Positions 12,882 through 27,725 are shown, numbered from the stretch's first letter. The stretch is DNA of 64,000 bases from Wuchereria bancrofti (GCA_005281725.1 SSBO01000012.1:8779099-8843098), one strand, 5' to 3'. A program made the numbers and translations. Notes: generated by a model not told the origin, from the letters alone.

Positions 12882-15856
12882 TTACTTATTTAAACTTTTA
12901 CAATTCTAAACATTAAATGTACTATATGGTATAACAATATGAAGTAGTAAAAATTTCTCTGAGTAAATCACTTTAACTGGTTGATTAAATATCTTCATTT
13001 AGTATTCCAAAAAGTAACCTTAGCAATTACTACGCTTACCTAATATTAATGCACTTCCTATGAATAATATAAAGTGTTAATGATCTGTTATATTTATTCA
13101 TTTGAATACTAAACATGATACTAATAGAGAATGATTATGTTTATTATAGAGAATGATTATTTTACTATACGATATTAAAGTTAACAATGAAAAGAGAAAA
13201 TCACGATAATAATTTCAAAATCACAATAATAATAAAACAAAAATGATAATTTTAGGATAAATAAAAAAAAAGCGACTAGTTGCAATAAATATTAAAATGA
13301 ACAGTGGTTTTCTTTTGAAAAAGAAAAAAAAAGAAGTCATTGGTAAATACCATATCGTAGCAATATATATACGTATATATAATATTTGATTTAATGAAAG
13401 AGGATATTTTTGTAAGCGAAAAAAGTTTTTTTCAGAACAAAAAAAGTCATGAAAATTCATTTAACAATCTTTTCTTCTCAAATTAACAAAATAAATTAAT
13501 GTTATTTTTATTATTACTTTTTTTCTTGGAGTATTTACGAATGAAGAGATAGAAGGATATGTTCTGTTCTTAGTTAATGCATTTATTTTATTTCTTTTCT
13601 TTTTTATCTCATTCACTATTTTTATTTTAAAAATTTACGTTAGTTCTTAAAAAAAAAAGAAAAAAATGTTGAATGAATGCACTCAACATTAAACAAAAAA
13701 AATTTTTACAGGCAGCTTTTTTCTGCTTTTTATTTTTTTTCGCATTACTTCTTAAAAATAAACATAATGATTTACTATAAAGATTAATCAAGTTAAATTT
13801 TTACTATAAACATTTTTCATTTTACATTTTTATCCTTTTCAAAATATATTATTTTAAATTAAGAAAATTCCAGAAAACATAAATTCAATTTAATTCGATT
13901 CGATTTTATGAGATTTCATAAAATGAAAAATATAAAGGTAAAAAAGAAACAGAATGATAAAATAAACAATATTATAAGAATGAAACCGATGTTAAAAGAC
14001 GGAAATTTAACAGAGAGAAAAAGATGATGGAAATGGTAGATTTGTATGGTTAAAAATATTTCTTCTCATCCCATCCGTCCAACTTTTTCTTTCACTCTAT
14101 ACATATTGTTAATTACAGCAGCAGAATGACGACAACCCATACTGCATTTTCCCGTAATGTCTCCACTTTTATCTCTTTTATATCGAACTGTGGCAATATA
14201 ACATGAATGAATCTATAGTGTCCATCTAATAATGACTGTCCACCAGTTGATTAGTGTCGTTAGCAACAATTAAAAATTCAGTGCAAAAATACGCACAATA
14301 GAAACCTGTTAGTGAATCAATAATTTGTCGACATATTGTTGAAGTGTGCTAATTACTTAAGTCCACACAGTAAACTGGATTAAATGATAAATTAGAAGTT
14401 TTGGAAGCGAATAATTAACTCAAACAAGGATAAAACTTCCCATGGTCCCTTCAGCAAAACATCCATCACTGGTAGAGAGACAATTTATCACATGCAAATA
14501 CAATTCATTATTACTTCACTATTTTTTAGAATCTAAATCCTAGAATCAAGTTTCTGCTATTCTATCAATTACAGTGAGATTAAATATAACACTTCTTCCC
14601 ATTTATATTCATTGCGGATTGTACAGCAGCATCCAATGTAACGATGGTTTTATAGCGTTATATTGTCAAACCTTAAATAGACAAAATTTTATTTGCAAAA
14701 AAACTGTGAAACAATAAAAGTGCCAGAGAGGATTCTTTTAATAACAAATTTTTGAAATGGTGATTATGCCAAAGAAAAAAAAAATCAAAAAGTAGACATA
14801 TTTATATACCATGAAAAAACACTAATATTATCCTAGAAACACATATATGACAATGGTTCCGCATCCAAATTAACTAGATATAATCAAAACATTTCCTAAC
14901 CATTTTCCAAAAAAAAAAAAACACATACAGTAAAACAACAAAATTGAGTTACCAGAGATCAGCGATCTAACGGTTTCATCTGTACCACTTAGAATTCCAG
15001 ATTTTAACCCATATTTCCATATGACATTGATCTCACAGAAGTATAAAACTTTTTTTAAACTGACCCATGTTCACACACACAGTGAAATAAACGTTAGACA
15101 AAGAATGCAACACTAATAAATGATTGGAATACTTGTTAAGTCATGTAATGCAGAAATTTAATAAATCCCCAGCCTCCCAATTTCCATTGAATGAATTACA
15201 ATATGAAGATATTCAACTCAGTTCATACTCAGGTTTAAATTTTAGTCTTTTAGTTCCGCTTAATTTGTTTGCTTCTAAAAAGCACTAGCAAAAATTTTTC
15301 TAGAAGTTAACCATAAGAAATGCATTCCCTTACGTATAAGAAATTCAAATTCCATCAATATTCCAAGAAAAGGTTTCTTCATTTTTTGGCAAGATCGACT
15401 AATCTAGAAAATTGAAAGCTTTCCCTCCCAAAGCTTAATAAAACCAAGGATATTTGAATCTCCAGCAATCTTTGCGTTTACAAAATTTGCACAGATTTCT
15501 TCCACTATTTACACATTAAAAGATTAAATCATGTCTTACATTAAAATAAAACCGAACAGACAAAGAGAGAGAGAAAGATGGGGAGAAAATTCAAAAGTAT
15601 CGGGAAGTAATCTGTGGTCAAAATTCTAAAGCATAATTTTCAACAATCTGAACTTTCCTACTGACTTTTCCCTACGTAAAACAACCTATGGTGAATATGA
15701 GTGAATCTCTTCCAAACTTGAAATTGCATTTTTGTCTTACTTAAACAGAGTTGAATATGAACCTTATGTACTATTTCATACTACTATAGCATGCAGTGTT
15801 TACGGTTAGGTCAAGTTGATTATTTTAAATAAACTGAATATAATCGAAAAAAAAAA

Positions 15857-15876
15857 CACACACACACACACACACA
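15857..15876. repeat. CA microsatellite
   Basis: Ten CA units next to an A run, about 75 bases downstream of the Nup155 stop and so probably in its 3' UTR. Confidence 0.9.
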
Positions 15877-15949
15877 AAGGAATTTACTCCTTTTGTTAAT
15901 TTATTAACAATCGAATAACCGCGATTGAAAAAAAAATCACTGGTAAAGT

Positions 15950-18900
15950 TCACATATTTTCCAACACATTTTGCAAAGATTTCAATGTTTCAGCAAGTTT
16001 TTTCTGATCAGAAACAATGAATTCGGCCTGCGAAAGATTTATCAAAAATGCCGCTATCAAATCTAAACATTTGCTAGCCAGTGCCGTCCTGCTGCAACAA
16101 AAATATCAATTATTACATTTCAGTAAAAAAAAATATCTATAAAAATTATCAATAAATGTCTCTGCATTAGGTTTTTCAAAAGTTCCATTTTGTCCAATTA
16201 ATTCTCCTATTAAGTACCATTCTTATACCTTTCAACTAAATGCAGAGCATTTAGAGAGAATCTACTGGTCGGAAGGAAAAAATTTGAAAAATATACATCT
16301 AATGTGAAAGTAATGACAAAAAATCTTACTTTTGTCGATAAATACGAGAAGGATTCTCCACAAACTCAGTTATAACATGTAATGCTGACCGCATTAAGTA
16401 ACGATTTGCCGTATTATTCTTCTGATAAAAAGGATCTCTCCTGCAAAAGTTTAGCTGTCTGACATAGAAAGCTACAGTACTTATTATTATACTTCAAAGT
16501 GGAGTCAAGACTGAAAACCAGAAATAAATATTCAATTTACCTGAACGTAGCCGACAATGTATCAACCATAACATTTAGCGGTGCATCGATTTTCGCACTA
16601 ATGAAATGAAAAAACGAAGGTGAGAAGCCTTCGCGCATTCCTCTGTTCAACAATTTCGACAGTATCATCTCTGAAAAGATCATAAATAAAGTACAAAAAA
16701 AAAACATTATCTCTACAAGAAAAAAGAAAAGAACATATTTCAAAATATTTTTGATAAAAAGTATGAATTGGCAAATGTAGTTTAATAGATACGTACTTAG
16801 AAAACATATCAAGAAGTGAAAAATGGATATCAGTAAGGAAATCAGAAAAAATCAGTGTTTTATCTTGTTTTCAGCAGAGACTTACCAAGTCTTTTATGGT
16901 TAGAAGGATAATTCTTTCCATATTACCCCGTAAATAGAAAACAGGTTATATAATATGTTCCAGATTTTTTTCCTCGGTTATGTACTCGTTACATACTATA
17001 TCATATTTAAAGGAAGAACTACATTTCTTATCTAACATTAATATCAAAAAAAAAAAACATACCGAGAGGATAATATTTTGGTACCATCGAATACTTCTTC
17101 GCTAAACTAGCTATTCGGTTACCTAAATGTTGAATGCGTACCTCACGCGATTCATTTTCAGATGAAAGCAACTCTGTAAACCAGTGTTATTAGTTAACAA
17201 CAAAAGGTAATTGTGAACCAATTTAAGAAGCTAGAAAAAGTTTGTTTACCAATTACAGTCAATATTATAACATAATCACATTCCTAATATACTATACAAA
17301 TAATGAAAAGAAAATAATGACATGCGGTAGGATGAGAATCCGTCCTTTTCTCTTTCAAAATCTAATTGAATTTGCAAAAATGTGTAGAAAAAATGCATGT
17401 AAAACAAAACCAAAATATTAAAAAAATTTAATTTACTAACCTCTGTCAATTATTTCAGTATAAAAATCTTCGATAGCATCTTCATTGTAAGTTGATGAAC
17501 AAAAACAAAGAGCAAGCTTGATTTCCGGTAAATCCAATGGAACTGCAAATTTCTCGAAAAGTTCCTGTACCGTATACAATTGCTTTTCAAGACTATTTCT
17601 GGCTCTAATTGTTTCACGAGTTTGCGGCATCGATTGTACCAAATCCCTAATTTTTATCTCCATATTAACATTAATTAATATCGTTTCTTGTGACAGATGT
17701 TCACGACACATGGAGGAGATTAGAAAATTAAAAAATGTAAAATTCAGGATTACCTCCAGTGGTATCGAGTAGGCTAGATGGAATGATCTAAGAACAATAA
17801 GCTTTGTTATCCATTTAAGTAAGGTTAAAGGTGCTACATACTTTTTAATCCAACGACCACGCAGACGAGTGGAAGGTGAGAAGGAGGAAATCAGCAGCAA
17901 TGAAAAAAGGAAAGAGATCCCAGTAGAATTTTAAGTTATACATGGTCAATATGCGACGAGAAAAATAATTTAGCTAACCTTGTAACAAGCTGAATTTGAG
18001 CAACATCAAGTTTGTCCCGTATTTCTAGTACCAGATCATGTAATTCGATATCCTTATCAACTTGCGGACCTGCTGATTGAACACACACTGCAGCCTGCGA
18101 CAAATATGCAACGCGACGTTGAATATCAAATGCATCCCTTGAAACGAAAAAGAAATAATACGAGGAAGTTATCAGAATAATATTACAGAACTGAACGATG
18201 AGGAAAACATACGTTTCGCGTTGAGCAAGTTGGTATAAAAGGCGAGCTGCTTTTACATGATCATCGTTACGTTCATGAAATCGCCATAAAAGATCTAAAT
18301 AACGACTCGAACCACCTTCTTCAACACAACGATGAAGGAATGATTCTAGGAATGGAGATTTACTCTAAAATGGATTTACAACTTAAAAATAATTTGTGTC
18401 ATTTTTATAGAAATATCTTCAAAACACATTTTCTTGAACCATTCTTTTGTGTAAATTAAAATGCAACAAAACCTTGCTTATTAAAAGAGAAAAACACAAC
18501 AGAATAAACAGATAACCTGTAAAACAACATTGCTAAAATCGTTATCCAGAAGCCATTTAAAAATGGCTACATTTGCAAGTTCATCTTTCGATTCCAGAAC
18601 TTTTCGGATGATGAGATCTTTCGATGGATTAAGTAGATCTGCTGTACTCGAAATTTTTTGATCATTCATTAAACGATCCAAGGTGTCAATTATACACTTA
18701 TATGCATCTTTCCTAGAAATTTTCCAATTAAATTAAAGCGAAAGAAAACAAAAACTAGTCATGATCATCACATGATAATCAATTTAAAGAATTAGAGAAA
18801 CCTTCTTGCAAATGCCTCTTGTGCAAATACATCATTTTCCCCGCAGTAATTTCTGTATGCCATTATAGCTAATAACCTTGTATCATCACGTTCTGCTCGT

Positions 18901-21900
18901 TCTAAGGCCAAATCTACTATTCCTTCCACATAATCAACTAAAATACATTATATATTACTGTAGAAACAAAGAAGACTTTGGAGATGTTAACGGAGAAAAA
19001 ATCGTTATGAACAAAACTGAAAATCTTCTTGATAATAAAAGCGACAGTAATATAAGTATTCTCAACCCGTCTTCCTCACTTTTTGTCTTCCCTAGGAATT
19101 GACAACTGTTTGATGTAACCATCTAATCTATAGTTTAAGACAATGCTATAGTTTAAGAAATGACAGACTTATGCCATTTTTTAATATTCAGTAGTTCGAT
19201 ATTTTAAATCCAAACTGCAAAATGAAACACTCAGCAGGAGAAGTCACCACTGCAAAAACAAGAACCCTAATAAATTAATTCAGGCACACTAATATTGTCT
19301 TTCGCTCCAGTACACTGTGATTCAAGTTTTCTTAGAAAAAGTGAGAACCACATAAACCAGTGAAGTAAGCTGTTACCTTCGTAAAGAAGCTGACAAATCA
19401 TTGGCAAATTGATTTTCTGAATTCCCATTTTTAATAGTTTCACGGCTTCTGCCAATATTTCTGTTCGTGCGGAACATGGAGGTAAATGGCGCACTTCCTC
19501 GATCATCTCTGTGGCCTGCAATTCGATAAACTGTAACGATGGTGCTTCTCCATCACATTAAATACAAGCCAGAGTTCGCGGATTACGAACATAACTTCAA
19601 CACTAACTCCTCTACAAGTCGTCTATAATTAATGTAAAGTAGCTGACGACCAACAACAAAGTAAAATTGCTTCCTATTATTATATCCATAGGATCTATAC
19701 TTCAAAACGTCACTGAATAAAAAGTATATTCTCGCGATACTGCAACACCAAAATTATTACAATGAGCCTACCTTCGTTGTATTAGCATCATCCACAGAAA
19801 ACAGTGAGGGACAACAATCACGCAATTCATTGCATAACACAGTAGTTGTTGCATTATCACCCAAATAATGTCGAACTAGACATGTTATCAAATCGGCACA
19901 CAGCTAAATGAGCATAACTAATTCCTTATTCAATGATACGTAATTAGAGAAGTAGTGATATTTTCCAAATCAATAAAACTGAAATATGTCTATCTAAACT
20001 GAAACAATGTCCGACCAATCTTACAGCATTAGTGCACTACCCATACAGTCATATTCACTGTTGTTGCTATTACTAGAAAATATACTCTCCTTAATGATCA
20101 GATCGCTCTGATAATCATGGTAAAAGTATTAAAACTTTTACCTGTTGACCACTCAATACTATATTGCAGAGACTTGTGACAGCCAAAGAGTTTCGAGTTT
20201 GTATACTGAGAAGGCTTGTTATAACGTGAAATTGATGCTCACACAAGATTTTCCATAACATTAGCACCTCTATTGTTAGTGATAAAAGTTGACGGAAACC
20301 CAGTAATGAACGACGTTCGGAATGCGATGCCACTGAAGCAATATCACTACCTGCAAAACGAAATTCAATCAAACGAAAAAGTTAGATCCACATAACTCAT
20401 AAAGCTGTGGCATTAGCATTAAATTATTAGTCATCCACTCCATACATCATAATTCTAAATTAGTACCTTCGGTGTGGCAGCTTGAAGTATTTCTATCTAT
20501 TGCGAGTGGCTGAACATATTCCTGAACATTCCCAATCAAACCGTAGTCGTCAATGACCTTTTTGAATGGTGTTAGCTGCTTTAATAACCACTCCAGCTCA
20601 TCAACGGCATACACACTAACAAGCTGAGATGAAAATACAATTCATACACAAAAGTTTGTATTATAACAAATTCAACCTTGAGTGGTGAGGTACTAATAAA
20701 CACACAAAAAAAAGTGTCAGTTCTTAATACTTTGTTGTCTGGAAGCAACTGGCATAAAGATTTGGTCCAAAAATTCTCAACAATTCGGGAAAAATGAAGG
20801 AATAGTGCATCATGTCGACAACTCATTGATGCCTGCAATCCAAAAGCCAGTTTAAGTTTCCAGCGACATGCAGTTGATGAGAAAATTTCCTGGTTCGGAA
20901 TTTTTGTTAAGTTGGACTTGCAAGAAAGAAGTAATAGCAACTACAGAACAGAGAACTAAAGAAATTTTCTGACTAAGATTTCTGGTTAGTCAGTTAACTT
21001 ACATATGCTTGAATCTCGCTGGATGCAGAAGGTTCGTCATCATAATGTGCTTCCAAAAAAAATTCTCCTGACGGTTGAGCAAGACGTCTTTGCTGTTGCG
21101 GAGTAGACGAGAACAGTGGAGCTGTAACAGCATCAGATATTCCGGAGTATTTCAGCGTTCTTAATATTTTTATAGCACTTCCGAAGAAACTCTCTAATTC
21201 AGTGAATTCAATAAGTGGATGCCCTTGTTTTATGTTACCGATTCAAGTAAAATAGGGTCATAAAATTGAGATCCACAGTCGAGAAATGTACTTTAATCTC
21301 TAGAATTAAAACTCACAGCGAATATGCATAGAAATATCAGAAAATGACCCGCTGCTAATGTTTGACAACTGGCTCAAACTGTTCGTAGGCACAGGTGATG
21401 TCAAATGTCTATTCCGGACCTTTTCATTGCCCAACATAAAAAACAACCTTAAAGCTGAGCCCTGAAAACGGTCAATTATTAATTCAAAAAACGAACAACT
21501 GCACATTTCTTAGGAAATTGCAGCTCTGATTCCTAAATCGTTTCTAACATAAAAAGCTGGACAGTACGTATTTGTTTCATTCATACAATGACTGAACAAA
21601 ATTAACCTTCACTGTGCTGCTTGCTCCTAACTCTGCGCAAAGAATCGTGAGAATCATATCGCCAACATTAACTACTCCATGTAACTGTGTGAAATAGCTA
21701 GCATGTGATGAATCAGGTCCGAACTGTAGGAGAATATCACGCAAAATATCAATGGGAGCACGATGATCAATGATTTGTATTCCCTAGAATTTCAATTAGA
21801 AGCGAATAAATAGTTCTTTGAAATGAAAGAATAAGATATAAGTAGTAAGTTACATAAATTCCCTAATGATAGGATAACCATACTAAACATTAATCGTCAA

Positions 21901-24900
21901 AAAAAAAGTTCACAAGTCTAGTTGTTCAAACAACCACTTAGTTTTTGCCTATCTACGGTTATCGATTTGTGTTAACAAAGAAAAATTTATGTATAAAATA
22001 AATACCTTTTCACATAAAATAATGAATTTTGCAGGTGTATCTCGAAAAAGTGAAAGACTTGTTGAATGAAGGGAGTCTGCATGTGTCTGAAATACAACAA
22101 AACACATTATAACTTTAAAATGTGCAAAAAAAAAAAAAAAAAAAAAACGTACAGAAAAAGGTGTTCCGGAAACAACTTTTGTTATCGTCATTACCAAGCT
22201 TCTAAGGCGTAGCTGCGTCTGAAATATATTTGCAAAATGTTATTATGCAACAGGTCAGTGATAAATCCATTTGGACTGAAGAATATCATTATAATACGAT
22301 AAAGAGTAATCTACCTCAACCGCAACTTGTATTATGCAAAAAAAAAAAAATTAGATTTGGTACGCTAACCAGTTATGAAGTTTTCAGGAAAAAATCCAAT
22401 TACAAACATACACAGCAGATGTGCTGCAAATGCTTTTGCAATGAAACGGAAAATAGCTGAAACAACTAGCATTGATAAAAAGAAAAAAAAAGAACTAACC
22501 ACATTCTCTGTAAGACATTCAGAAGCTGGAAAGTTTGATGAACAAAAAATCGAGAGATTGGAAATATCGATACCAGCTTCGCCAGCCATAATAGCAATTT
22601 CTATGAAAATTATGGAATGCGTAAAAGATTTGCAATATTTAAAAGTACAATACTCATTGTTCATTCAATCTCAATTTAAAAAATCTCATTTATTTAGAAG
22701 TTTTCTTTTTTTTATTTTTTTGATGAGTGTCATATTCGTTTCCTACTAATATCGATAAAAACGAAATATTCAGCAGAAAAGTAAAGTTTTCAAAATATGA
22801 AAATGGAAAAACTGTACAAATTAGCAAGAATCGAAATTTAGAAATATATACCATGAGCATAAAAAGTATCGTAAATAGAGAGCGGGTGGAAGGAAACCGG
22901 CGAAATACCATACCCTGGAGGCAAACGGACATGTTTCAAGCGCAAGCAACTAGGTCTCATGCCTTCCTGAAATTTTGATTTTTATCATTCAAATGCGTAA
23001 CATATTCTACTACTCCTTCGTCCCATTTTTTCTTCTAAATCAAATATAAGTTTTCATAAATTTGAATTTTAAGATAAAGAAGAGGCACACCATCCAATTC
23101 ATCAAGGATGATTTCGAAGCCACCTGATAAACGTTCTTTGGTGCTGGTGGAAAACAGCTAAAGAATAGACGAACACCTTTTCTTGTTGTTGCAATCTGAA
23201 TATGAAATAGAATTTGAATGAGAAATGAATGTTTAACAAGTAGCTGGGCATAAAAAGCTGAAGTGGTAGGCTCCAAAAAACGCATCGATCTTGTGGAATA
23301 ACAAAAATCATAGGGATCATAGGGAAGTACTTTTTTTCATCCAACTTCGAAAAAGCAAAGAAACTCAACAATATATATGTCGAAGCAATGAAACAGGGAT
23401 TAGAATTTTCTACATTGTTATAAAAGTTCCGATACAATGATTTCATAACTTACAAGATGCAAATAGCGAGATTGCGTATAACAGACTGGATTAATACCCA
23501 CAATGTCGTTGAAAAAAGAAGCATCTACGGATCGGCATTCTGCTGCAGCAAGCTCCTACATTTAGATAATTTTATAACTAAAATGAGCTGTCCATTCAGA
23601 TCATCATAAAATGCTTAGTTATTCAAAGCAATACATCGACAAAGATGACGTAATTGCACGTTAGAAATGACATGATAAGAAACGTATTTTGCCTCGTCAG
23701 CTATCAAACATTTTAGTTAATTAGGCTAATGATGATTATGCCGCCTAAATGTTTCAAATTCAATGGCATATTAAATAAAACAACACAGTTATCGGGTGCA
23801 TTTCCAAAAAGAAAAAGAAACACGGAGTTAATAAGAAATTATGTAAATTGAACCTGAATTTGCCCGTAGCTGAGCGATGCCACCTTAACTACTGAAGTTC
23901 CGTCAGCATGCAAATCGTAAACCTGTATGGAACCATTTTCAGAAAGACTGTATAAAATATGCCTAGCATCATCCAAGCATAATCGTACCAATCGCTCTAA
24001 AATATTTACGTTATTAGAAAAGCAACATTACCAAGAAACTTTATTCCCCTATCGTTTTTTAGCATTTTCACAAAAATCAAGCTCCAAAAAACTGAAAACG
24101 CAGAAGACACTAGATTTATTAAATAAAACAACTACCACTAAATAAATTTTTTTTACGAATTTGCTGTTAACATGAGACAAAATCAATAATATTACAATAG
24201 AAAGTCCCAAAAAATATGCAATGACCAACTAAAAGAAATATATTACCTTCTTTCCCTGTGATCAAAGATACGGAAGGCAAAAAATAACTAATAAAACTTT
24301 TGGAATGATTTATCTTACGACAACGACGACTGAACCAACCTTTATCCTGAAAGAAGGAAGGGTAAAGTTCCTAAAGGAGAGAACAGAAGTTTTTTCATCT
24401 TTATTAACCAAAGTAAGGAAGGAAGTAAATAAAGGAAAAAAAGATACACATAACCTTAAAAGGAAAATATTATGTAGTGATCTCGAAATTTAAGTAAAGA
24501 AAAGTGAGACTATGTAGAATATGATATTTGAAAATTGTGGACGACCTGATAATCAAGCTCACACAAAACTTCCTCTTCCGTGAAGAAAATACGGCCGTTT
24601 GATGTTGCAATTATATCCGATATAGTTGTGTCGTCAATTGGAACCTGCAACTTTCAAACCTGTAACTTTTACTCTTGCTATGAAAGAAATAAAATGAAAG
24701 TACAACAGGAATGCAATTACTCAATTTTAGTGCTATTATTTCAAGTACTATAAATACAAAATTTTGCTCAAAAACGGATACAACTCTTACAAAGGTCATT
24801 TTCCTTTGAAGAAAGCACGTCCAAGGTGGAAATAATAAAAACAATATATTATGAATGAAGGAGCAGCTTGAACAACGGACTAAGTACGCACAATTATATA

Positions 24901-26279
24901 CAATGAAAAGAAAAAAAAAAAGAAAAGAAAGACCTTGAAAAGCGCATCTGGAAGGAGATACATATCAGCTTGCCTAAAATCGTCTGGCAAAGAGGATACA
25001 TCTGTCACTGTTCTATTACTATTTGTGAAGCTTGCTGCCAACAATACAATTTCTTTTGTTGTCGCAACAATAACCAAGCAATGAATGTGTTTCTGGAATT
25101 ACTAGAGAATTACGAGATATTAAGATATATTTAATGGGAGATGAAAAAAGGATGATCGGAACCACCTCAGATGGAGTTTACATGGACGATATAAATAACG
25201 TCGGAATCTCCTAACTCGGATATCAATAAACATCTGTTTCTGTTGCAGTAAATTACCTGGAACACTCCAGCTTTCGGTTTCGCGATTGCCACTTTAGTAA
25301 TTGTATTAGGTATTCCATCGAAGTAAGCTAAATCCGAACTGAAAATAAATAAAATAAGCTCTAACAATTCCTCCTAATAATGTAAAATAAGTGGAAAGTA
25401 TCAAGTCCTCTCTATAATTAAAAAAAAAACTCGTCGCTCCAATCCTGACCAGCAACTTCATGTGTTGGAGGATGGCTAAAAGAAATTTTCCTTCTCTTAA
25501 ACTATGAGCTAATAATGCATTATGTTGGGAAAGACCAAAGACATGTCCCGCAATCTGATACGATCTAATAAAAAATGATGTTAGAGTATTCTTTACGACA
25601 CGACAAATTCACAGCTAATTTATCTTCCGGTTCTTGTAAAATTTTGTCTTGCATCCTCGATGCCTGAGAATAGGATTATTTCAGGAAAAAAAAAACAAAG
25701 GAGTAACCCACCTATCTTCATAATTCCAAACATACAGATCGGCATCAATTGTCATATAAGCACGTCCAATTTCGGGTAATATACCCATTGTGCAAATACT
25801 TTGTGTACCTATAAAATTTGTCAGCGTGATCAACTAGATGATAGGGAACAAATATACTAACCAACAGAAATTAAATCGAGTACTTCAGAAGCAAACTTAC
25901 TGTTAAGCTGATCTTTCAGTTCTTGTGGAATTGGCTTTAAATGACTATGAACAAATTCCGGTATCTCCAGGTCATTCAGTGGTTGATAATCTCCCGTTGC
26001 AAGGCCAGATATTGATACTCTGTCTATAACAAAATTTTTCAATTATTTGACTCCAATATTCCAGAAGATAAAGAACTGTCACAGACAATTTCACTACATC
26101 AAAGAATAATGTATAATCTATCTAACTGATACGAACAAAGTAAATTGACCTGGTTGGTACGGGTCGTACTTTAATTTGTAATACAAATCAGAATCTTCAC
26201 TGATCTTTAGAATGGACCGTTGTACATAGCTTGCAGCATCTTCCAAAGCGTCGCCAGCAGGCTGTCCATGTAATTCCAT
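15950..26279 (-). CDS. npp-8: Nuclear pore complex protein Nup155
   Basis: 31 exons from the 5' end: 26279-26150, 26023-25862, 25808-25712, 25338-25257, 25092-24934, 24644-24546, 24346-24247, 23996-23854, 23555-23454, 23195-23124, 22966-22852, 22600-22500, 22218-22153, 22086-22006, 21783-21607, 21461-21317, 21223-21003, 20940-20731, 20623-20467, 20350-20142, 19903-19772, 19515-19377, 18937-18802, 18712-18517, 18364-18213, 18137-17979, 17787-17441, 17173-17063, 16670-16541, 16440-16330, 16091-15950. They sum to 1461 codons (1460 residues; human 1391). The N-terminal half is the beta-propeller, with MGILPEIGRAYMTID, WNYED, DLAYFDG, KPKAGVFQ and CRKINHSKS. The C-terminal half is the alpha-solenoid, with LWKILCEHQF, YLDLLWRF and RDPFYQKNN. 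Nup155 is a scaffold nucleoporin of the inner ring and is needed for pore and envelope assembly. The symbol follows the C. elegans orthologue. Exon 27 codes an unexpected hydrophobic stretch. Confidence 0.93.
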
Positions 26280-26283
26280 ACCT
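26277..26283 (-). promoter_or_regulatory. Candidate spliced-leader acceptor before the Nup155 ATG
   Basis: On the minus strand the sequence reads ATACTAG|GTATGG: an AG acceptor two bases before the start codon, which is where a nematode spliced leader would join. A 5' UTR intron is the alternative. Confidence 0.4.
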
Positions 26284-27725
26284 AGTATTTGAATTAAAAA
26301 CTATGTAAAACCCTTCACAATCAATGCCGAAACATGGAAAGACAAAGTCTGAATAACGATCCTTTAATGAAGCAAGCAATATTATAAAATGTTCAACTTG
26401 AAGAATATATGTACCACTTACAATATCAGAAAATTCATAGAAATCATTAAATGAAAGTATAGGAAAATAAATGCTAATGGTTCGGCAAATTCGACAAGAA
26501 ATACCCACCCTCATAAAATTTAATGACAAATTTAATAATCCAGATGAAACTGAAGTTGTCAAGTGCGTCCAATATTCTTTATGACACAAAGCTATGTCAG
26601 TAATTACAAAAAAAAAAAAAAAGAATTTTCCAGTCTAACACATTTTCGTACAACTTACTACAATCTCATCGAATAGAAATACAACCTACAATTAAACAAT
26701 ACGACTCCCGCTGACACGAACAATTTTCATATAGGGTCTTCGGACAGATTCCCGTGACATTTAGCCATGTGATACTCACACCCTCCTCATACGATGCTGC
26801 GGGACAGGGAGTGACGAATTAATGGACAGGTCCTTTCTCTATCAATTGAAAGAAAACTAAATTGCATGAAAGATTCATATTGCTTTGTTAAGTAATCTTG
26901 ACTTCACAATTTCTGCAATCATCTTTGTAGTAGGAAGTAATGCCAAGCAGTGAGCACTTCATGTTATTGTCAATTTTGGATTTGAATAGGGAATGATGTC
27001 TACGATAAAAAATAATAAACCGACTAGCAACAGAATGTACTGTTCGCAACACGACTGATAATTAGTTCAAATTATAATGCGACTAATGCATGTATTAGAT
27101 AAATTTTGCTAAAATATTTCATGTAACGTAACAGATTACTCCCAATAAAAACGAAGATTTCAAAGCCTAAGAAACTTTTCGGTTGTTCTAAAACCGCGAT
27201 ACGCTAACACTCTTTCTTTTTCTTCAACTACGACGTAAGATTATCATATTTAACTTTGGTAGACGAATTTGAAAATGAGCTTTGCAGATTATATGCATTA
27301 GTAGTTAACACGTAGGTAGTTAACAGCTAAAAACTCTCACGATTAATTATGCATCATTTACCATTCTAAAATTGTACCGAAAAGGATTGAATCACTGGTA
27401 CTTTTTTCTTCTTTGAGTGTTGGAGAAAATGTAGTTGCCAGGGAAAATCCGGAATGAGATTAAAAGTCTGTTTTCCGATTCAGAATTTTCAAGCATGAAA
27501 TACATCAACAGTGGGAGCCTCGACTTCTGATTTTCGTTTTATATTTTTCAAGTATTTAAAAGCTACTCCCTTATTTATTGGCAAACCGCTCAGCAATTCT
27601 TTCTCATTTATATCCAGTAAATCTCAGGATTACAAATAAGAAATCTCATAGGTTAAATACTATAGCACTACCACACCACACGACCACTTTCAGATCGGCA
27701 ACCTGCACTTGCTAAATTCAAGTCT
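26284..27725. other. Upstream region of Nup155
   Basis: The divergent spacer between Nup155 (-) and the + strand genes near 28 kb. Open frames here are short and unlike any family I know. It probably holds the Nup155 promoter. Base composition is more balanced around 26.7-26.8 kb, but nothing there was recognised. Confidence 0.5.

Larger units (their letters stand above)
11378..15949. other. 4.6-kb AT-rich intergenic region
   Basis: It lies between the PAQR start and the Nup155 stop. No exon with credible splice sites or family similarity was found, and no long frame occurs between about 13.5 and 15.9 kb. It contains many A and T runs and a 26-bp direct repeat (12838-12855 and 12864-12881). 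The part next to 15950 must hold the Nup155 3' UTR. Confidence 0.6.

Noticed and set aside
22365..22749. Overlapping 99- and 124-codon frames on both strands
   Set aside because: The minus frame is Nup155 exon 12 read into its intron; the plus frame is its antisense shadow.
25167..25367. Nup155 exon 4 read through to about 25182 without an intron
   Set aside because: Splicing at 25257 to 25092 places KHIHCLVIVATT directly after GVFQ, as in other Nup155 proteins; the read-through sequence has no match there.
26197..26589. 130-codon minus-strand frame over Nup155 exon 1
   Set aside because: It overlaps the real Nup155 first exon in another frame and has no known motif.
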